Shown: positions 8,661-18,500 of the stretch, in pieces
Layout of the letters: each line of letters starts with the position of its first letter
Position numbering within the stretch: position 1 is the first letter of the stretch
NCBI GenBank assembly: GCA_016706255.1
Contig: JADJJZ010000003.1
Coordinates: 1,150,501-1,214,500, forward strand
DNA length: 64,000 nt
Source: Bacteroidota bacterium
Lineage (GTDB): Bacteria > Bacteroidota > Bacteroidia > Chitinophagales > BACL12
Direction of reading: 5' to 3'
Program-made: the position numbers and the translations under genes
The notes under the pieces: model-generated
Told to the model about the DNA's origin: nothing
What the model saw: only the letters and a program-made list of their open reading frames with translations
The model's database searches: none

Positions 8661-10108
8661 TGACTAACAGCCCTGTGCATAAACCTTATTATGATAACAT
8701 CTATCTGTTTATAGGGTTATTGTTTACGGCTTACCTGAGTGCAAGGGCGATTATTATTCCCATGACGATAGATGAGGCAGGAACCTATTTTAATTATCGC
8801 CGCTGAAGGTTTGGGATATTATTTTTTATACTAAAGATTCCTCCCCAAACAACCATGTTTTAAATACCCTGGGCATTAAATTATTTACACAATTATTTGG
8901 GGTGACTCCCTTTACGGTGCGACTCACCAATTTACTGGCATTTGTATTGTATTTTTTTGTATCGGTTGAATTATTAAAAAAAATCAGAAATGAATTTTGG
9001 TTTGTATTATGCGGTATTTTCATATTGGTTTGTAACCCTTACCTCCTCGATTTTTTCGCCTTAGCCCGCGGTTACGGTTTGTCTATCGGGTTAATGGTAT
9101 TGTCCATTTATAAGTTCTACCAATATCTCACCCAAAAAAATATACATCATTTAACCTATACCTACATTAGCGCAGCTTTAGCCGTTCTTGCTAATTTTAC
9201 CCTGCAATTATTACCTGGTATTGGTGTTTTTAACTATGGTTATTATTTTAACCGAATCGAACAAAAAAGATATTTTCAAAAAAATATTACCTGTTTTTTT
9301 AACCACTATAGTATTGGCTGCACTCATCTATAATCCAATAAAAAAAATGGTGAGCACCGACCAGTTTGTATATTGGGGAACCGAGAGTTTTTATAAATCT
9401 ACACTACTGCCATTGGTAGATGCAATGCGCTACAGTAAACTATATTTTGGAATTAAACCCGCTACTGTTTTCACCATACTATTTATCATTGTATACATCG
9501 GTTTAAGTGCTTATGTAATTCAACAGTTTATCAAACATCGTTTAAAAGCCTTAGCAAATTTTGGCATAATCTGTTACCTTGTTTTGAGCGGTATTGTCAC
9601 CGTTACAATTTTACAGTTCTATCTCATCGATGTCCCCTTCCTGAATGCCCGTGGTGCGGTATTTATGTATCCAATATTTGCACTTATTGTAATTATTACA
9701 ATAAGTAACATCTTTACCCAAAAGCAACGCCTGAGAAACCTCATTTTAGCGGTATTTTTATGTATTGGACTAATCCACTTTTTTAACACAGCCAACTTTA
9801 GGTTTTACCGCGACTGGTGGTTCGATGCGCATACAAAGGACGTGCTAACATGGATAGATGAACATCATCCCCAAAAAGAAAAAGTTACCTTAAACTGTTC
9901 CTGGATTTTTAATAACTCATTACATTTTCATAAAGATGTAAGTAATTTTTATAATTTGGAATTAGCAACGTTTAATCATGATATACAACCGGATGGAAAT
10001 TACATGTATTATTATTGTCAGCGCGGCGAAGTTGAAGCACTCAGTAAAAATTACGTAGAATTATTCAGCTACCACTACGGTGAGTTTGTATTAATGCAAC
10101 ATAAATAA
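8661..10108 (+). pseudogene. Frameshifted membrane glycosyltransferase (GT-C/PMT-like)
   Basis: Three overlapping rightward frames reconstruct one polytopic membrane protein of about 480 residues. It starts at ATG 8661, and residues about 33-43 (PMTIDEAGTYF) contain the acidic loop motif of GT-C lipid-linked sugar transferases. The frame changes near 8800 (YFNYR into PLKVWDII) and again at about 9268-9290 inside A-rich DNA. Many hydrophobic helices follow (FTILFIIVYIGLSAYVI, IFALIVIITISNI) with a soluble C-terminal tail. The PMT/ArnT-like assignment is by layout and the DE loop only. The gene lies inverted within what is otherwise a conserved leftward cluster (ftsX to ribF). The two shifts may be sequencing errors. 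Confidence 0.6.
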
Positions 10109-10129
10109 CTGGGTCTGCGGTAAAAAAAA

Positions 10130-10843
10130 TTATAACGATTCGTCCGTTTTTGCAACAATAATTCCTTTCAACAAGGTTTCCATTTCAATAGCATCGTCAA
10201 TTAAAAATTCGCCAACACGGGTTCTGCAAAGTGCAGTTAAATAACCACCGCAGCCCAAAAATTTACCGAAATCAAATGCAAGTGAGCGAATATAAGTGCC
10301 CTTACTACAATGCACTAAAAAATCTACTTCAGGCAAACGAATACCGGTAATTTCAAATTTAAAAAGCGTTATTGTTCGCGTTTTTAATTCAACTGTTTCG
10401 CCTTCGCGGGCATAGTTATAAGCGCGAATACCATTTACCTGAACCGATGAATAAACCGGCGGCATTTGTTCCTGCTCGCCAATAAATTGTTGTGCTGCAG
10501 CATAAATTTTTTCTTCAGTAATTCCATCTAAAGAAAACGTTTCCGACACCGCAGTTTCAGCATCATAACTTGGTGTGTTGGCGCCTAATGTAATTGTTCC
10601 GGTATATTCTTTATCTAAGCCCTGTAAAGATTCCGTACGTTTGGTGGCTTTGCCGGTAAGTAATAATAATAAGCCGGTTGCCAATGGATCGAGTGTTCCG
10701 GCATGACCGATTTTCATTTTTTTATCGCTGCAATAACGTTTAATTGGTAAACGCAATTTTGCAACTACGTCGTGGCTCGTCCAGCGTAATGGTTTATTAA
10801 TTAAAATAATTTTTCCTTCGATTAATTCCTGAGGTGTAAACAT
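10130..10843 (-). CDS. truB: tRNA pseudouridine-55 synthase
   Basis: TruB isomerises U55 to pseudouridine in the T-loop of most tRNAs. The catalytic motif GHAGTLDPLATGLLLL, with the nucleophilic Asp, lies at about residues 45-60, preceded by INKPLRWTSHDVV. The downstream PPVYSSVQVNGIRAY and CSKGTYIRSLAFDFG blocks also match. The start at 10843 (MFTPQELIEGK) gives 237 residues; the ATG 33 bases upstream would add a non-conserved extension reaching into uppP. The gene follows uppP with one base between stop and start, so translational coupling is likely. Confidence 0.92.
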   Translation of the reverse strand: MFTPQELIEGKIILINKPLRWTSHDVVAKLRLPIKRYCSDKKMKIGHAGTLDPLATGLLLLLTGKATKRTESLQGLDKEYTGTITLGANTPSYDAETAVSETFSLDGITEEKIYAAAQQFIGEQEQMPPVYSSVQVNGIRAYNYAREGETVELKTRTITLFKFEITGIRLPEVDFLVHCSKGTYIRSLAFDFGKFLGCGGYLTALCRTRVGEFLIDDAIEMETLLKGIIVAKTDESL

Positions 10844-10844
10844 A

Positions 10845-11542
10845 TTATACAATCTGCAAATCGTAACCCAAAGCAAGTAATACTAAAATAACGGTGCCCA
10901 CAATAATGCGATAATAACCAAATATTTTAAATCCTTTTTTGGTGAGGAAATTAACAAAACTGCGCATGGCAAAAATTGCAATAATAAATGCAACCACATT
11001 ACCTATAATTAATGGCGTGTAATCGGCAGAAGTAAATCCCGGGCCATCGCTGTATAATTTATACAATGTATATCCTGTTGCGGCAAACATGGTTGGCACG
11101 GCAAGAAAAAATGAAAATTCTGCAGCTACTTTTCGGGTGAGTTTTTGTGTTAATCCGCCAATAATTGTTGCGGCAGAACGTGATACACCCGAACCATGGC
11201 AATACATTGAAATACGCCAATCACAAATGCGTTTTTATACGTTACATTTTCGAGCATGGCATCAATTTGATCGCCTAATAAAAATCCCAAAATGGCAGCA
11301 GGAATAAATCCGACAAATAGTTTGAAATAAAAATTTACACTTTGAAAAAATTTCTTCCAGTATAAAACGACCACCGATAAAATAGCGCCAAATTGAATAG
11401 CAACGGTATACGATTTTGTAAAATCATCGTGCGCAATGCCCATGAGCGATGAAGCAATAATCATGTGGCCGGTAGACGACACGGGTAAAAATTCAGTTAT
11501 TCCTTCCACGATGGCAAGAACAACCGCTTCGATAATGGTCAT
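10845..11542 (-). CDS. uppP: Undecaprenyl-diphosphatase, frameshifted and with internal deletion
   Basis: UppP (BacA) dephosphorylates undecaprenyl diphosphate to recycle the peptidoglycan lipid carrier at the membrane. The N-terminal half has the signature EGITEFLPVSSTGHMIIAS (residues 13-31). The second half carries GVSRSAATIIGG and EFSFFLAVPTMFAATGY. The frame changes at about 11190, where GTT-C-GGGTGT should read GTTCCGGGTGT, so one missing C explains it. In addition, DAMLENV is followed directly by TYKNAFVIG. Relatives have about 30-35 residues between these points, covering a membrane helix and loop. The gene sits in the order ftsX, DUF3098, uppP, truB. A truly broken uppP would be surprising in a free-living cell. 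Confidence 0.85.
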
Positions 11543-11551
11543 AAGGATGTA

Positions 11552-11834
11552 TTATTTTTTTGATCTGTGAAACACAGCGTAGATCTCAATGGTAAAACCA
11601 AGTATAACAACAATTGGTGCAACAGTAATTCTGGTGGTGCTATAAACCTCATCCGGATTAAACACATTAGGGTCGTCGCTTTTGCCGCCGCTCATCAACA
11701 TAAATCCGATAATGATTACAACTAAATCCAACACCAATAAGTATATAATTTTCTCTGCCCAAAACCATTTTACCAGTGGTAGCAGGAGCTGTTGATTTTG
11801 GGTTGTCTTTCTTAGCGGGTTGCTGATTTTCCAT
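11552..11834 (-). CDS. DUF3098 small membrane protein, one frameshift
   Basis: From the ATG at 11834 the protein reads MENQQPAKKDNPKSTAPATT and then KMVLGRENYILIGVG. One frame change at about 11725-11735 leads to VVIIIGFMLMSGGKSDDPNV and then STTRITVAPIVVILGF. This is the two-helix DUF3098 family, almost restricted to Bacteroidota and usually encoded between ftsX and uppP, as here. Its function is unknown, but the conserved position suggests a cell-envelope or division role. The apparent longer ORF from 11845 starts in the wrong frame. Confidence 0.75.
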
Positions 11835-11855
11835 TCTTGCTGCAAATTTTAATTA

Positions 11856-12737
11856 TTAATACAGTTCATCCAGTTTCATCCTGATATATTTATGAACTGA
11901 GTTTCTAGTGCTGAACCAGGTAATGAGCACCCCCACCCCAATCAGCATTAAAAATGTAAAAATAAAACCTCTTTTGATAGTACCGTTACTAAAATCCCAA
12001 TAATTGAAATTATTATGCACATAAATCACCCCAATCAGCAATAAAAGCAGGGCTATAAAGGCCGAAACCAGTCCGTTAATCACACTTCGGCGCACATAAG
12101 GCCCCGTTATAAATGACCGTGTGGCACCCACCAGTTGCATACTGCGCACCAAAAAGCGGTTGCTATACATGCTCAGGCGTATGGTTTTATCGATAATGGC
12201 AATGGAAATTAATAAAAACAGGATGCTAAACCCGGCAATAATAAATCCTGCTATTTTCAGGTCATTATCCACCGAACTGATGAGTTCCTCATTGGCTCTT
12301 GTATGGGTAACTTCAGGATATAATTGCAATTTTTCTCTGAACAATTTAATCGAATCAACATTCACCGCAGAAGCGTCCAAAGTCACGTCTACCGAGGCCG
12401 GCAGCGGATTTACATCGCCTAAAATTTCGGTAGGATCCTCATTAAACTTGTCCTCAAACAATTTCATCGCATCATCCTTCGAAATAAATTTTGTCGCCTT
12501 AACACTCGACTCCGATTCAATTTTTTTGAGCAGTTTATCAATGTCGGTCTGCGTCAAACCCTCCTTCAAATAAGCCGAAATAACCATATCTTCCTTGATA
12601 TTAGCCTCTTCATACTTAAATGAAATAAACAAAATGCTCATCAACCCCAACATCAATAATGCAAGGGAAGTAATGAGAATAGAGTTGATATAATGCGTTT
12701 GTTTACGCTGCAGCGATTTACCTACCTGTTGCGACAT
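11856..12737 (-). CDS. ftsX: Cell division protein FtsX
   Basis: FtsX is the permease-like partner of FtsE; together they couple division to peptidoglycan hydrolase activation. The 293-residue product starts at 12737 (MSQQVGKSLQRKQ). It has a first membrane helix (INSILITSLALLMLGLMSIL), a periplasmic domain of about 120 residues with the ISKDDAMKLFEDKF and PLPASVDVTL motifs, and three C-terminal helices with the LVGATRSFI FtsX motif. The start 12 codons upstream is disfavoured because TAAATTTG at 12743-12750 lies between the two. It is first in the ftsX-DUF3098-uppP-truB series. ftsE is not in this window, as is common in Bacteroidota. Confidence 0.92.
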   Translation of the reverse strand: MSQQVGKSLQRKQTHYINSILITSLALLMLGLMSILFISFKYEEANIKEDMVISAYLKEGLTQTDIDKLLKKIESESSVKATKFISKDDAMKLFEDKFNEDPTEILGDVNPLPASVDVTLDASAVNVDSIKLFREKLQLYPEVTHTRANEELISSVDNDLKIAGFIIAGFSILFLLISIAIIDKTIRLSMYSNRFLVRSMQLVGATRSFITGPYVRRSVINGLVSAFIALLLLLIGVIYVHNNFNYWDFSNGTIKRGFIFTFLMLIGVGVLITWFSTRNSVHKYIRMKLDELY

Positions 12738-12742
12738 TGAGG

Positions 12743-12750
12743 CAAATTTA
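12743..12750 (-). promoter_or_regulatory. -7 element for the ftsX operon (TAAATTTG)
   Basis: The minus strand reads TAAATTTG five bases before the ftsX ATG, implying a leaderless or nearly leaderless operon transcript. Confidence 0.6.
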
Positions 12751-12773
12751 AGCCATAACCTCCTTGCCCGCAA

Positions 12774-13446
12774 TGCCTTAACATGTTAGTAACTCAATGC
12801 ATTGTGGTGAATTGTAGATAATTAGCAAATTAGCCGATTAGCAAATTAGCTAATGGGGTGAGTCGTTAGGTTGGACTTTTAAGTAAAATTGAAATTTAGG
12901 TTATGGGTTAGGAGCAGGGTTAATTATTAGGGTAAATCGCAGCTCGAATGTAAATCTTAGTCCCTTATCCGTTGTTCCAATGGTACTTCATCTCGGGCTA
13001 ATATTGATTAGCCTCAACGTGAGCTACGAAATTAATTTTTACTCCAAATCGGCTGTTCCATTGGTACAGCTGCACATTAATTTTAAACCCTAATGGAGCC
13101 GAATTTCAATTACTCCTAAGCTGTTTAATTAGACATCAGCACATCAGCCCATGCATTAATCGGCTGTTCAATGGTAACTGGCAAGATTAGTACCTCATTT
13201 TGTTTTACTCCAAATCGGCGGTTCCATTGGGTACATTGTCCAACTCCGAATGACATTCATACTCCAAATCGGCTGTTTAATTGGTACTTCATTCAGCTCC
13301 GAATAACATTTTTACTCCAAACCGGCTGTTCCATTGGTACATCGGTACATTGGTACATTGGTACATTCATCCAACTCCGAATAACATTTTTACTCAAAAT
13401 CGGCTGTTAATCAGCACATCAACACATTAGCACATCAGCACATTAA
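12774..13446. repeat. Intergenic cluster of ACTCCAAATCGGCTGTTCCATTGGTAC repeats
   Basis: No gene is visible between the divergent ftsX and leuS. About seven degenerate copies of a unit reading CGGCTGTTCCATTGGTAC, often preceded by ACTCCAAAT, occur near 12968, 13049, 13158, 13210, 13260, 13314 and 13391. ATTAGCAAATTAGC-like strings lie near 12820-12855, and GGTACATTGGTACATT runs near 13337-13365. The inverted form of the same family is found at 31255, 31800 and 47330-47640. An apparent 79-codon ORF at 13171-13410 is built from repeats and is not a gene. Confidence 0.75.
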
Positions 13447-13447
13447 T

Positions 13448-13455
13448 TACCTTTG
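13448..13455 (+). promoter_or_regulatory. -7 element for leuS (TACCTTTG), leaderless spacing
   Basis: TACCTTTG ends four bases before the leuS ATG at 13460, the same arrangement as at holA and mvaB. Confidence 0.6.
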
Positions 13456-13459
13456 CATT

Positions 13460-16232
13460 ATGGATTATTCAATAAACCTCATTCAGGAACTCGAACAGAA
13501 GTGGAATCAGAAATGGAAAAACACCGGTTTGTATAAGGTCACTGAAGACCCTACCAGGCCGAAATATTATGTGTTAGACATGTTTCCGTACCCGAGTGGT
13601 AGCGGTTTGCACGTTGGTCACCCTCTGGGTTATGTTGCCAGCGATATTATTGCGCGTTTTAAACGATTACAGGGATTTAATGTGCTCCACCCAATGGGAT
13701 TCGATGCCTTTGGGTTGCCTGCGGAACAATATGCAATAGAAACAGGTCAGCACCCTGCAGTTACCACCGAAAAAATATTGATTATTTCCGTGAGCAATTA
13801 TTGCGCATGGGATTTTGTTACGACTGGTCACGCGAAGTGAAAACCAGCGACCCGAAATTTTATAAATGGACACAATGGATTTTTACGCAATTATTTAAAT
13901 GCTGGTATAATCCATTTACCAATAAATCGGAATACCTCGATTCATTAATTACCATTTTAAATGCAGAAGGAACAAGCAGATTATTTGCATTGGATAAATG
14001 CATAGATTTAATTGATGCCGAAACTTGGAAAAATTATGATAAAGCTGCTCAGGAAAAATTATTAATGCAATTCCGTTTGGCTTATCTCGATTATGCAGAT
14101 ATCTGGTGGTGCGAAATATTGGGCACCGTACTTGCCAACGATGAAGTTAAAGATGGTGTTAGCGAAAGGGGAGGACATCCGGTTGAAAAAATAAAAATGC
14201 GTCAGTGGTTTTTGCGCATTACCGAATTTGCCGACCGTTTGCTGGAAGGCCTTAACCGTGTGGATTTCAGCGAAAGTATGAAAGAAATGCAACGCAACTG
14301 GATTGGCAAAAGTGAAGGTGCATTAGTGCAATTTAATGTTGCCGGTTCCGATAAAATTGTTGAAATATTTACTACGCGTCCCGACACCATTTTTGGTGCA
14401 ACATTTATGGTGTTGGCACCGGAACATGATTTGGTAAATGCAATTACCACAGCAGAACAACGTATCGCAATTGAAGAATATATTAAATATGTAAAAAGCA
14501 GAAGTGAACGCGATAGAATTAGTGAAGTTAAAAAAGTAACAGGCGAATTTACCGGTGCTTATGCAGTGAATCCGTTTAATGGAAAAAATATTCCGATTTA
14601 TATCGCAGAATATGTTTTAGCAGGATATGGAACCGGTGCAATTATGGCAGTGCCAAGTAACGATGATCGCGATTTTGCGTTTGCAGAAAAATTTGGCATC
14701 GAAATAATTCCGGTGGTTGATCAATCTGCTTATCCGAATGTTTCGCGTGAAGATAAAATTGGCGTGATGATAAATTCCGAATTTTTAAACGGAATGGAAG
14801 TAAAAGATGCGATTAATAAAATATTGAGCGAAATAGAAAATCAGCATAAAGGAAAACGCAGAGTAAATTATCGTTTGCGCGATGCCGGATTTTCTCGCCA
14901 GCGTTATTGGGGCGAACCATTTCCAATTTATTATGAAAATGGTATTGCACAGTTACTCGATGAAAAAGAATTGCCATTATTGTTGCCACAGGTGGAAAGT
15001 TATAAACCTGCAGGCGCTGCAAAATCACCATTGTCAGGTATTACCGAATGGGTAAATTTCGCTCCGGGCAAAACCCGTGAAACCGACACCATGCCGGGTT
15101 ATGCAGGCTCCAGTTGGTATTTTTATCGGTATATGGATGTAGATAATAACGGTGAATTTGCCTCAAAAGCAAAAATCGAATATTGGCAGGATGTCGATTT
15201 TTATATCGGCGGAACGGAACATGCTGTTGGCCATTTATTGTATTCCCGTATGTGGAATAAATTTTTATACGATTTAAATTTTGTGCCTAAGATGAACCGT
15301 ATAAACGACTGGTAAATCAGGGAATGATTCAGGGTGTTTCGAAAATTGTTTATCGGGTGAGCGGAACAAATTTATTTGTTACCAAATCGCAAAAACAAAA
15401 TTACGAAGTAACTGAATTACGTGTTGATACCAAACTTGTGAAAGATGATATGCTCGATATCGAAAAATTTAAAACATGGAGAGCCGATTTTAGAGATGCA
15501 GAATTTATATTGGAAGATGGAAAATATTTTTGTGGCAGCGAAGCCGAAAAAATGTCGAAATCAAAACACAATACTGTAAATCCCGATGACGTAATCAACG
15601 AATACGGTGCAGATTGTTTCCGCATGTATGAAATGTTTTTAGGTCCGCTCGATGCCGGCAAACCTTGGGATACCAAGGGTATTACCGGAGTGCAGGGATT
15701 TTTGCGCAAGCTGTGGCGATTATTTATCGATGAAAACGGAAATGTTCGAGTTAATAATGAAACACCTACTGCTGCTGAATTAAAAATATTGCACAAAACA
15801 ATTAAAAAAGCCGGAGAAGATATCGAAAAACTCAGCTTTAATACAGCGGTGAGTACGTTTATGATTTGTGTAAATGAATTGCAGGCTGCGAAATGTTATA
15901 AACGTGAAGTGCTCGAAAAATTATTAATTGTAATTGCACCATTTGCACCATTTATTACAGAAGAATTATGGGAAAAATGTGGACATACAACATCCATTCA
16001 CCAAACCAACTGGCCACAATTTGATGGCACTTATCTTACTGAAAGTAATTTCAGTTATCCGGTTTCAATAAACGGGAAAGTGCGCGCAAACATTGAATTG
16101 CCGCTGGATATGGAAGAAGCAGAAATAAAAAATACCGTGCTTGCTTTGGATGCTGTTGTTAAATGGACCGAAGGAAAAGAACCTAAAAAAGTAATTATTG
16201 TGAAAGGGCGAATTGTAAATGTGGTATTGTAA
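13460..16232 (+). CDS. leuS: Leucyl-tRNA synthetase, two single-base frameshifts
   Basis: LeuRS charges tRNA-Leu and edits misacylated tRNA. The three frames 13460-13840, 13801-15315 and 15324-16232 form one class I synthetase of about 920 residues. The HIGH-type motif is in FPYPSGSGLHVGHPLGYVAS (about residues 42-61). The editing domain follows (TTRPDTIFGATFMVLAPEHD), then MPGYAGSSWYFYRYMD, and KMSKSKHN lies at about 15549-15572. The first shift is one extra A in an A run at 13770-13775; removing it gives KNIDYFREQLLRMGFCYDWS. The second is one missing A at about 15288-15291; adding it gives KDEPYKRLVNQGMIQG. Because the gene is essential and both lesions are in A runs, sequencing error is the likeliest cause. 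Confidence 0.92.
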
Positions 16233-16301
16233 TTTTTATTGAACGCTTTTAATAAAAATGTTGTTCCTATCGAAAATCCGTTAAACAAAAAAATTAAACA
16301 G

Positions 16302-16309
16302 TAAATTTG
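16302..16309 (+). promoter_or_regulatory. -7 element for mvaB-like gene (TAAATTTG)
   Basis: TAAATTTG ends four bases before the ATG at 16314, again implying a leaderless transcript. Confidence 0.6.
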
Positions 16310-16313
16310 TATC

Positions 16314-17186
16314 ATGTCACCCACAACTGCTAAATCCATACGACTGGTTGAATGTCCGCGCGATGCCATGCAGGGTTTGCATGATTTTATTCCAACGGAT
16401 AAAAAAGTGGCTTATATCAATCAACTCCTTAAAGTTGGTTTCGATACCATCGATTTCGGCAGTTTTGTTTCACCAAAAGCAATCCCGCAAATGGCTGATA
16501 CAGCCGAGGTTCTAGCCCAACTCGATTTAAAAAATGCCAAATCGAAATTACTCGCCATTATTGGTAATGTGCGTGGTGCTGAAGATGCTGTTAAACATGA
16601 GGCAATAACCTATTTAGGTTTTCCATTTTCTATTTCTGAAACATTTCAGCAACGTAATATAAATTCCAGTATCACCGAAAGTGTGGAACGTGTGCAGGAA
16701 ATAAAAAAGTTGTGCGACGATAACGGAAAAAAACTTATGATTTATATTTCCATGGGTTTTGGTAATCCGTATGGCGATCCGTGGAGTGCAGAAATTGCAG
16801 CGCAATGGGTCGAAAAACTCGTTGCCATGAATATTAAATATGTTTCACTTGCCGATACCATTGGTGTTGCAAATCCTGAAAGTATAAATTATTTATTTAC
16901 CCATTTAATTCCCAAATTTCCGGAAGTAGATTTTGGTGCACATCTCCATACCACACCCGATGCCTGGCTCGAAAAAATTGATGCCGCATATAACAGTGGC
17001 TGCACCCGCTTCGACGGCGCTATCAAGGGTTTCGGCGGTTGCCCAATGGCGGCAGACGACCTCACAGGTAATATGGCAACTGAAAATATTATCCAATATT
17101 TCGACCACGAAAATGTATCCATGGGCATCAATAAATTCGAATTCCGCGAAAGTGTGCGCAAGGCATTAATTACCTTTCCGGTATAA
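16314..17186 (+). CDS. mvaB: Hydroxymethylglutaryl-CoA lyase
   Basis: HMG-CoA lyase cleaves 3-hydroxy-3-methylglutaryl-CoA to acetoacetate and acetyl-CoA, the last step of leucine degradation. The 290-residue TIM-barrel protein has ECPRDAMQGL (residues 13-22) with the catalytic Arg and metal-binding Asp, the metal-ligand motif HLHTT near residue 210, and the family signature GGCPMA with the catalytic Cys near residue 242. Length is typical. The start is fixed by the promoter four bases upstream. It is monocistronic and ends in a short hairpin. Other HMGL-like lyases share the barrel, but the signature loop favours HMG-CoA lyase. Confidence 0.88.
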   Translation: MSPTTAKSIRLVECPRDAMQGLHDFIPTDKKVAYINQLLKVGFDTIDFGSFVSPKAIPQMADTAEVLAQLDLKNAKSKLLAIIGNVRGAEDAVKHEAITYLGFPFSISETFQQRNINSSITESVERVQEIKKLCDDNGKKLMIYISMGFGNPYGDPWSAEIAAQWVEKLVAMNIKYVSLADTIGVANPESINYLFTHLIPKFPEVDFGAHLHTTPDAWLEKIDAAYNSGCTRFDGAIKGFGGCPMAADDLTGNMATENIIQYFDHENVSMGINKFEFRESVRKALITFPV

Positions 17187-17194
17187 AATTTATT

Positions 17195-17219
17195 ACTTAT
17201 TGTAAAATATACAATAAGT
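17195..17219 (+). terminator. Hairpin after mvaB
   Basis: ACTTATTGTA (17195-17204) and TACAATAAGT (17210-17219) form a perfect 10-bp stem with a 5-base loop, nine bases after the mvaB stop. The following AGTTTTAT has only a short T run and the stem is AT-rich, so termination strength is uncertain. Confidence 0.5.
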
Positions 17220-17589
17220 AGTTTTATAAAATAAAATCGACAATTTTCAATCATAAATTTCGTTCTTGAAAAATACCCAAATCAACAAATCTTCAATCTT
17301 CAATTTGTAAATATTTTTTTGAAGCATGAACTTCGCGTTAGCCAGCACAATCCCAACCGGCTATCCATTCCGGCCGGGGTATTAATCGTAAGCTGCAGCA
17401 TAAGAATAACCCAAATCAACAAATCTTCAATTTCTAAATCAAACAATCCCTTTCCCCCGGGCCTCCATTTCTATCCGGGCTAGGATTTGCTGCATCGTTA
17501 CTATCACAAAATTATTCGTATAAATTAACTTAACGCTTAAATGTAAATCTTGAAAATAAATTTAATTTTACCTTAAAATAAATAACATT
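17220..17589. other. Intergenic region with short local repeats
   Basis: No gene is seen. AACCCAAATCAACAAATCTTCAAT occurs near 17276 and again near 17408. CCGGCCGGG-type strings and TCCGGGCTAGGATTTGCTGC (about 17476) occur as well; the latter is the complement of a CCTAGCCCGGAT string also present near 31735 and 50590. These look like dispersed intergenic sequence. Confidence 0.5.
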
Positions 17590-17958
17590 ATGAGTAACGC
17601 AATTAACTGGTTCGAAATTCCTGTTTCAGATTTCAACCGAGCAAAAAAATTTTATGAAACAATTTTAGCAGCAGAAATGCCTGTTATGGAAGCAATGGGT
17701 ATGCAATCCGCCTTTTTCCCTGTCGATTTACAATCGGGTGCAATTGGTGGATGTATCATCAAAGGCGCAGGTTATGAACCTTCTGCAAAAGGTGCCTTGG
17801 TATATTTAAATGGGGGCAGTGATTTAAATGTAATTTTAGACAGAGTTACTGCAGCCGGCGGCGTAATTACTTTACCTAAAACAGCAATTGGCAAAAATGG
17901 ATTTATGGCACATTTTACCGACAGTGAAGGAAATAAAATCGGATTACATTCTGCATAA
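17590..17958 (+). CDS. VOC family (glyoxalase/bleomycin resistance-like) protein
   Basis: This 122-residue single-domain protein has the vicinal oxygen chelate fold: an opening INWFEIPVSDFNRAKKFYE (residues 5-23), a middle GALVYLNGG strand, and the ending GFMAHFTDSEGNKIGLHS. It corresponds to the PhnB/glyoxalase-like group often annotated as VOC protein; the substrate cannot be inferred. A candidate metal-binding Glu is in DSEGN, and His-115 (MAHF, about residue 109-112) is also present. No close operon partner exists; a GNAT gene follows 44 bases later on the same strand and may be co-transcribed. Confidence 0.8.
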   Translation: MSNAINWFEIPVSDFNRAKKFYETILAAEMPVMEAMGMQSAFFPVDLQSGAIGGCIIKGAGYEPSAKGALVYLNGGSDLNVILDRVTAAGGVITLPKTAIGKNGFMAHFTDSEGNKIGLHSA

Positions 17959-18002
17959 AATAATACGAAAATTTAATTCAACAGCAGCGTTAATTATTAA
18001 TC

Positions 18003-18500
18003 ATGTTCGACATTTCACAACCAATTATAACACAACGATTAACCCTGCAATTAATTCAGCCGGAGGATAATTTATTTGTCCTTGAAATATTAAATTCCCC
18101 CGGCTGGATTCAATTTATCGGCGACCGCAAAGTCCGCAATTCCGATGATGCCGCTGCCTATATCAACAAAATCATGAGCACACCCGATTTATATTATTGG
18201 GTAGCAACAATCACCGACACACAACAACCTATCGGCATCATCTCCTACATCAAACGCAATTACCTCGACGACTATGATTTAGGTTTTGCCTTATTGCCAC
18301 AATTCCAGTCCCAAGGTTACGCCTTCGAAGCCGCCAACACCATTTTACAAGCCGCAAAAACCAACGATCCCTCCGCCAAAATATTAGCCACCCTTTTACC
18401 CACCAACACCAGCTCCATAAACCTCCTAACCCGTCTCGGCTTCCAATTCGAAAAACCCATGGATGTGGATGGAGAGTTGTTGCATATATATGTGATATAA
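18003..18500 (+). CDS. GNAT family N-acetyltransferase (RimJ/RimL type)
   Basis: The 165-residue protein opens with ITQRLTLQLIQPEDNLFVL, typical of RimJ/RimL-like GNAT enzymes that transfer acetyl from acetyl-CoA to an amine. The central strand GIISYIKRNYLDDYDLGFAL and the CoA-binding turn LLPQFQSQGYAFEA (about residues 99-112, QSQGYA in place of the usual RGxGxA) follow, then NTSSINLLTRLGF. Target is unknown. The 3' third is noticeably richer in C than neighbouring genes. It lies just before the first repeat array. Confidence 0.82.
   Translation: MFDISQPIITQRLTLQLIQPEDNLFVLEILNSPGWIQFIGDRKVRNSDDAAAYINKIMSTPDLYYWVATITDTQQPIGIISYIKRNYLDDYDLGFALLPQFQSQGYAFEAANTILQAAKTNDPSAKILATLLPTNTSSINLLTRLGFQFEKPMDVDGELLHIYVI

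Noticed and set aside
13171..13410. Plus-strand ORF upstream of leuS
   Set aside because: Its codons are copies of the CGGCTGTTCCATTGGTAC repeat family and it lacks a start signal or homology.
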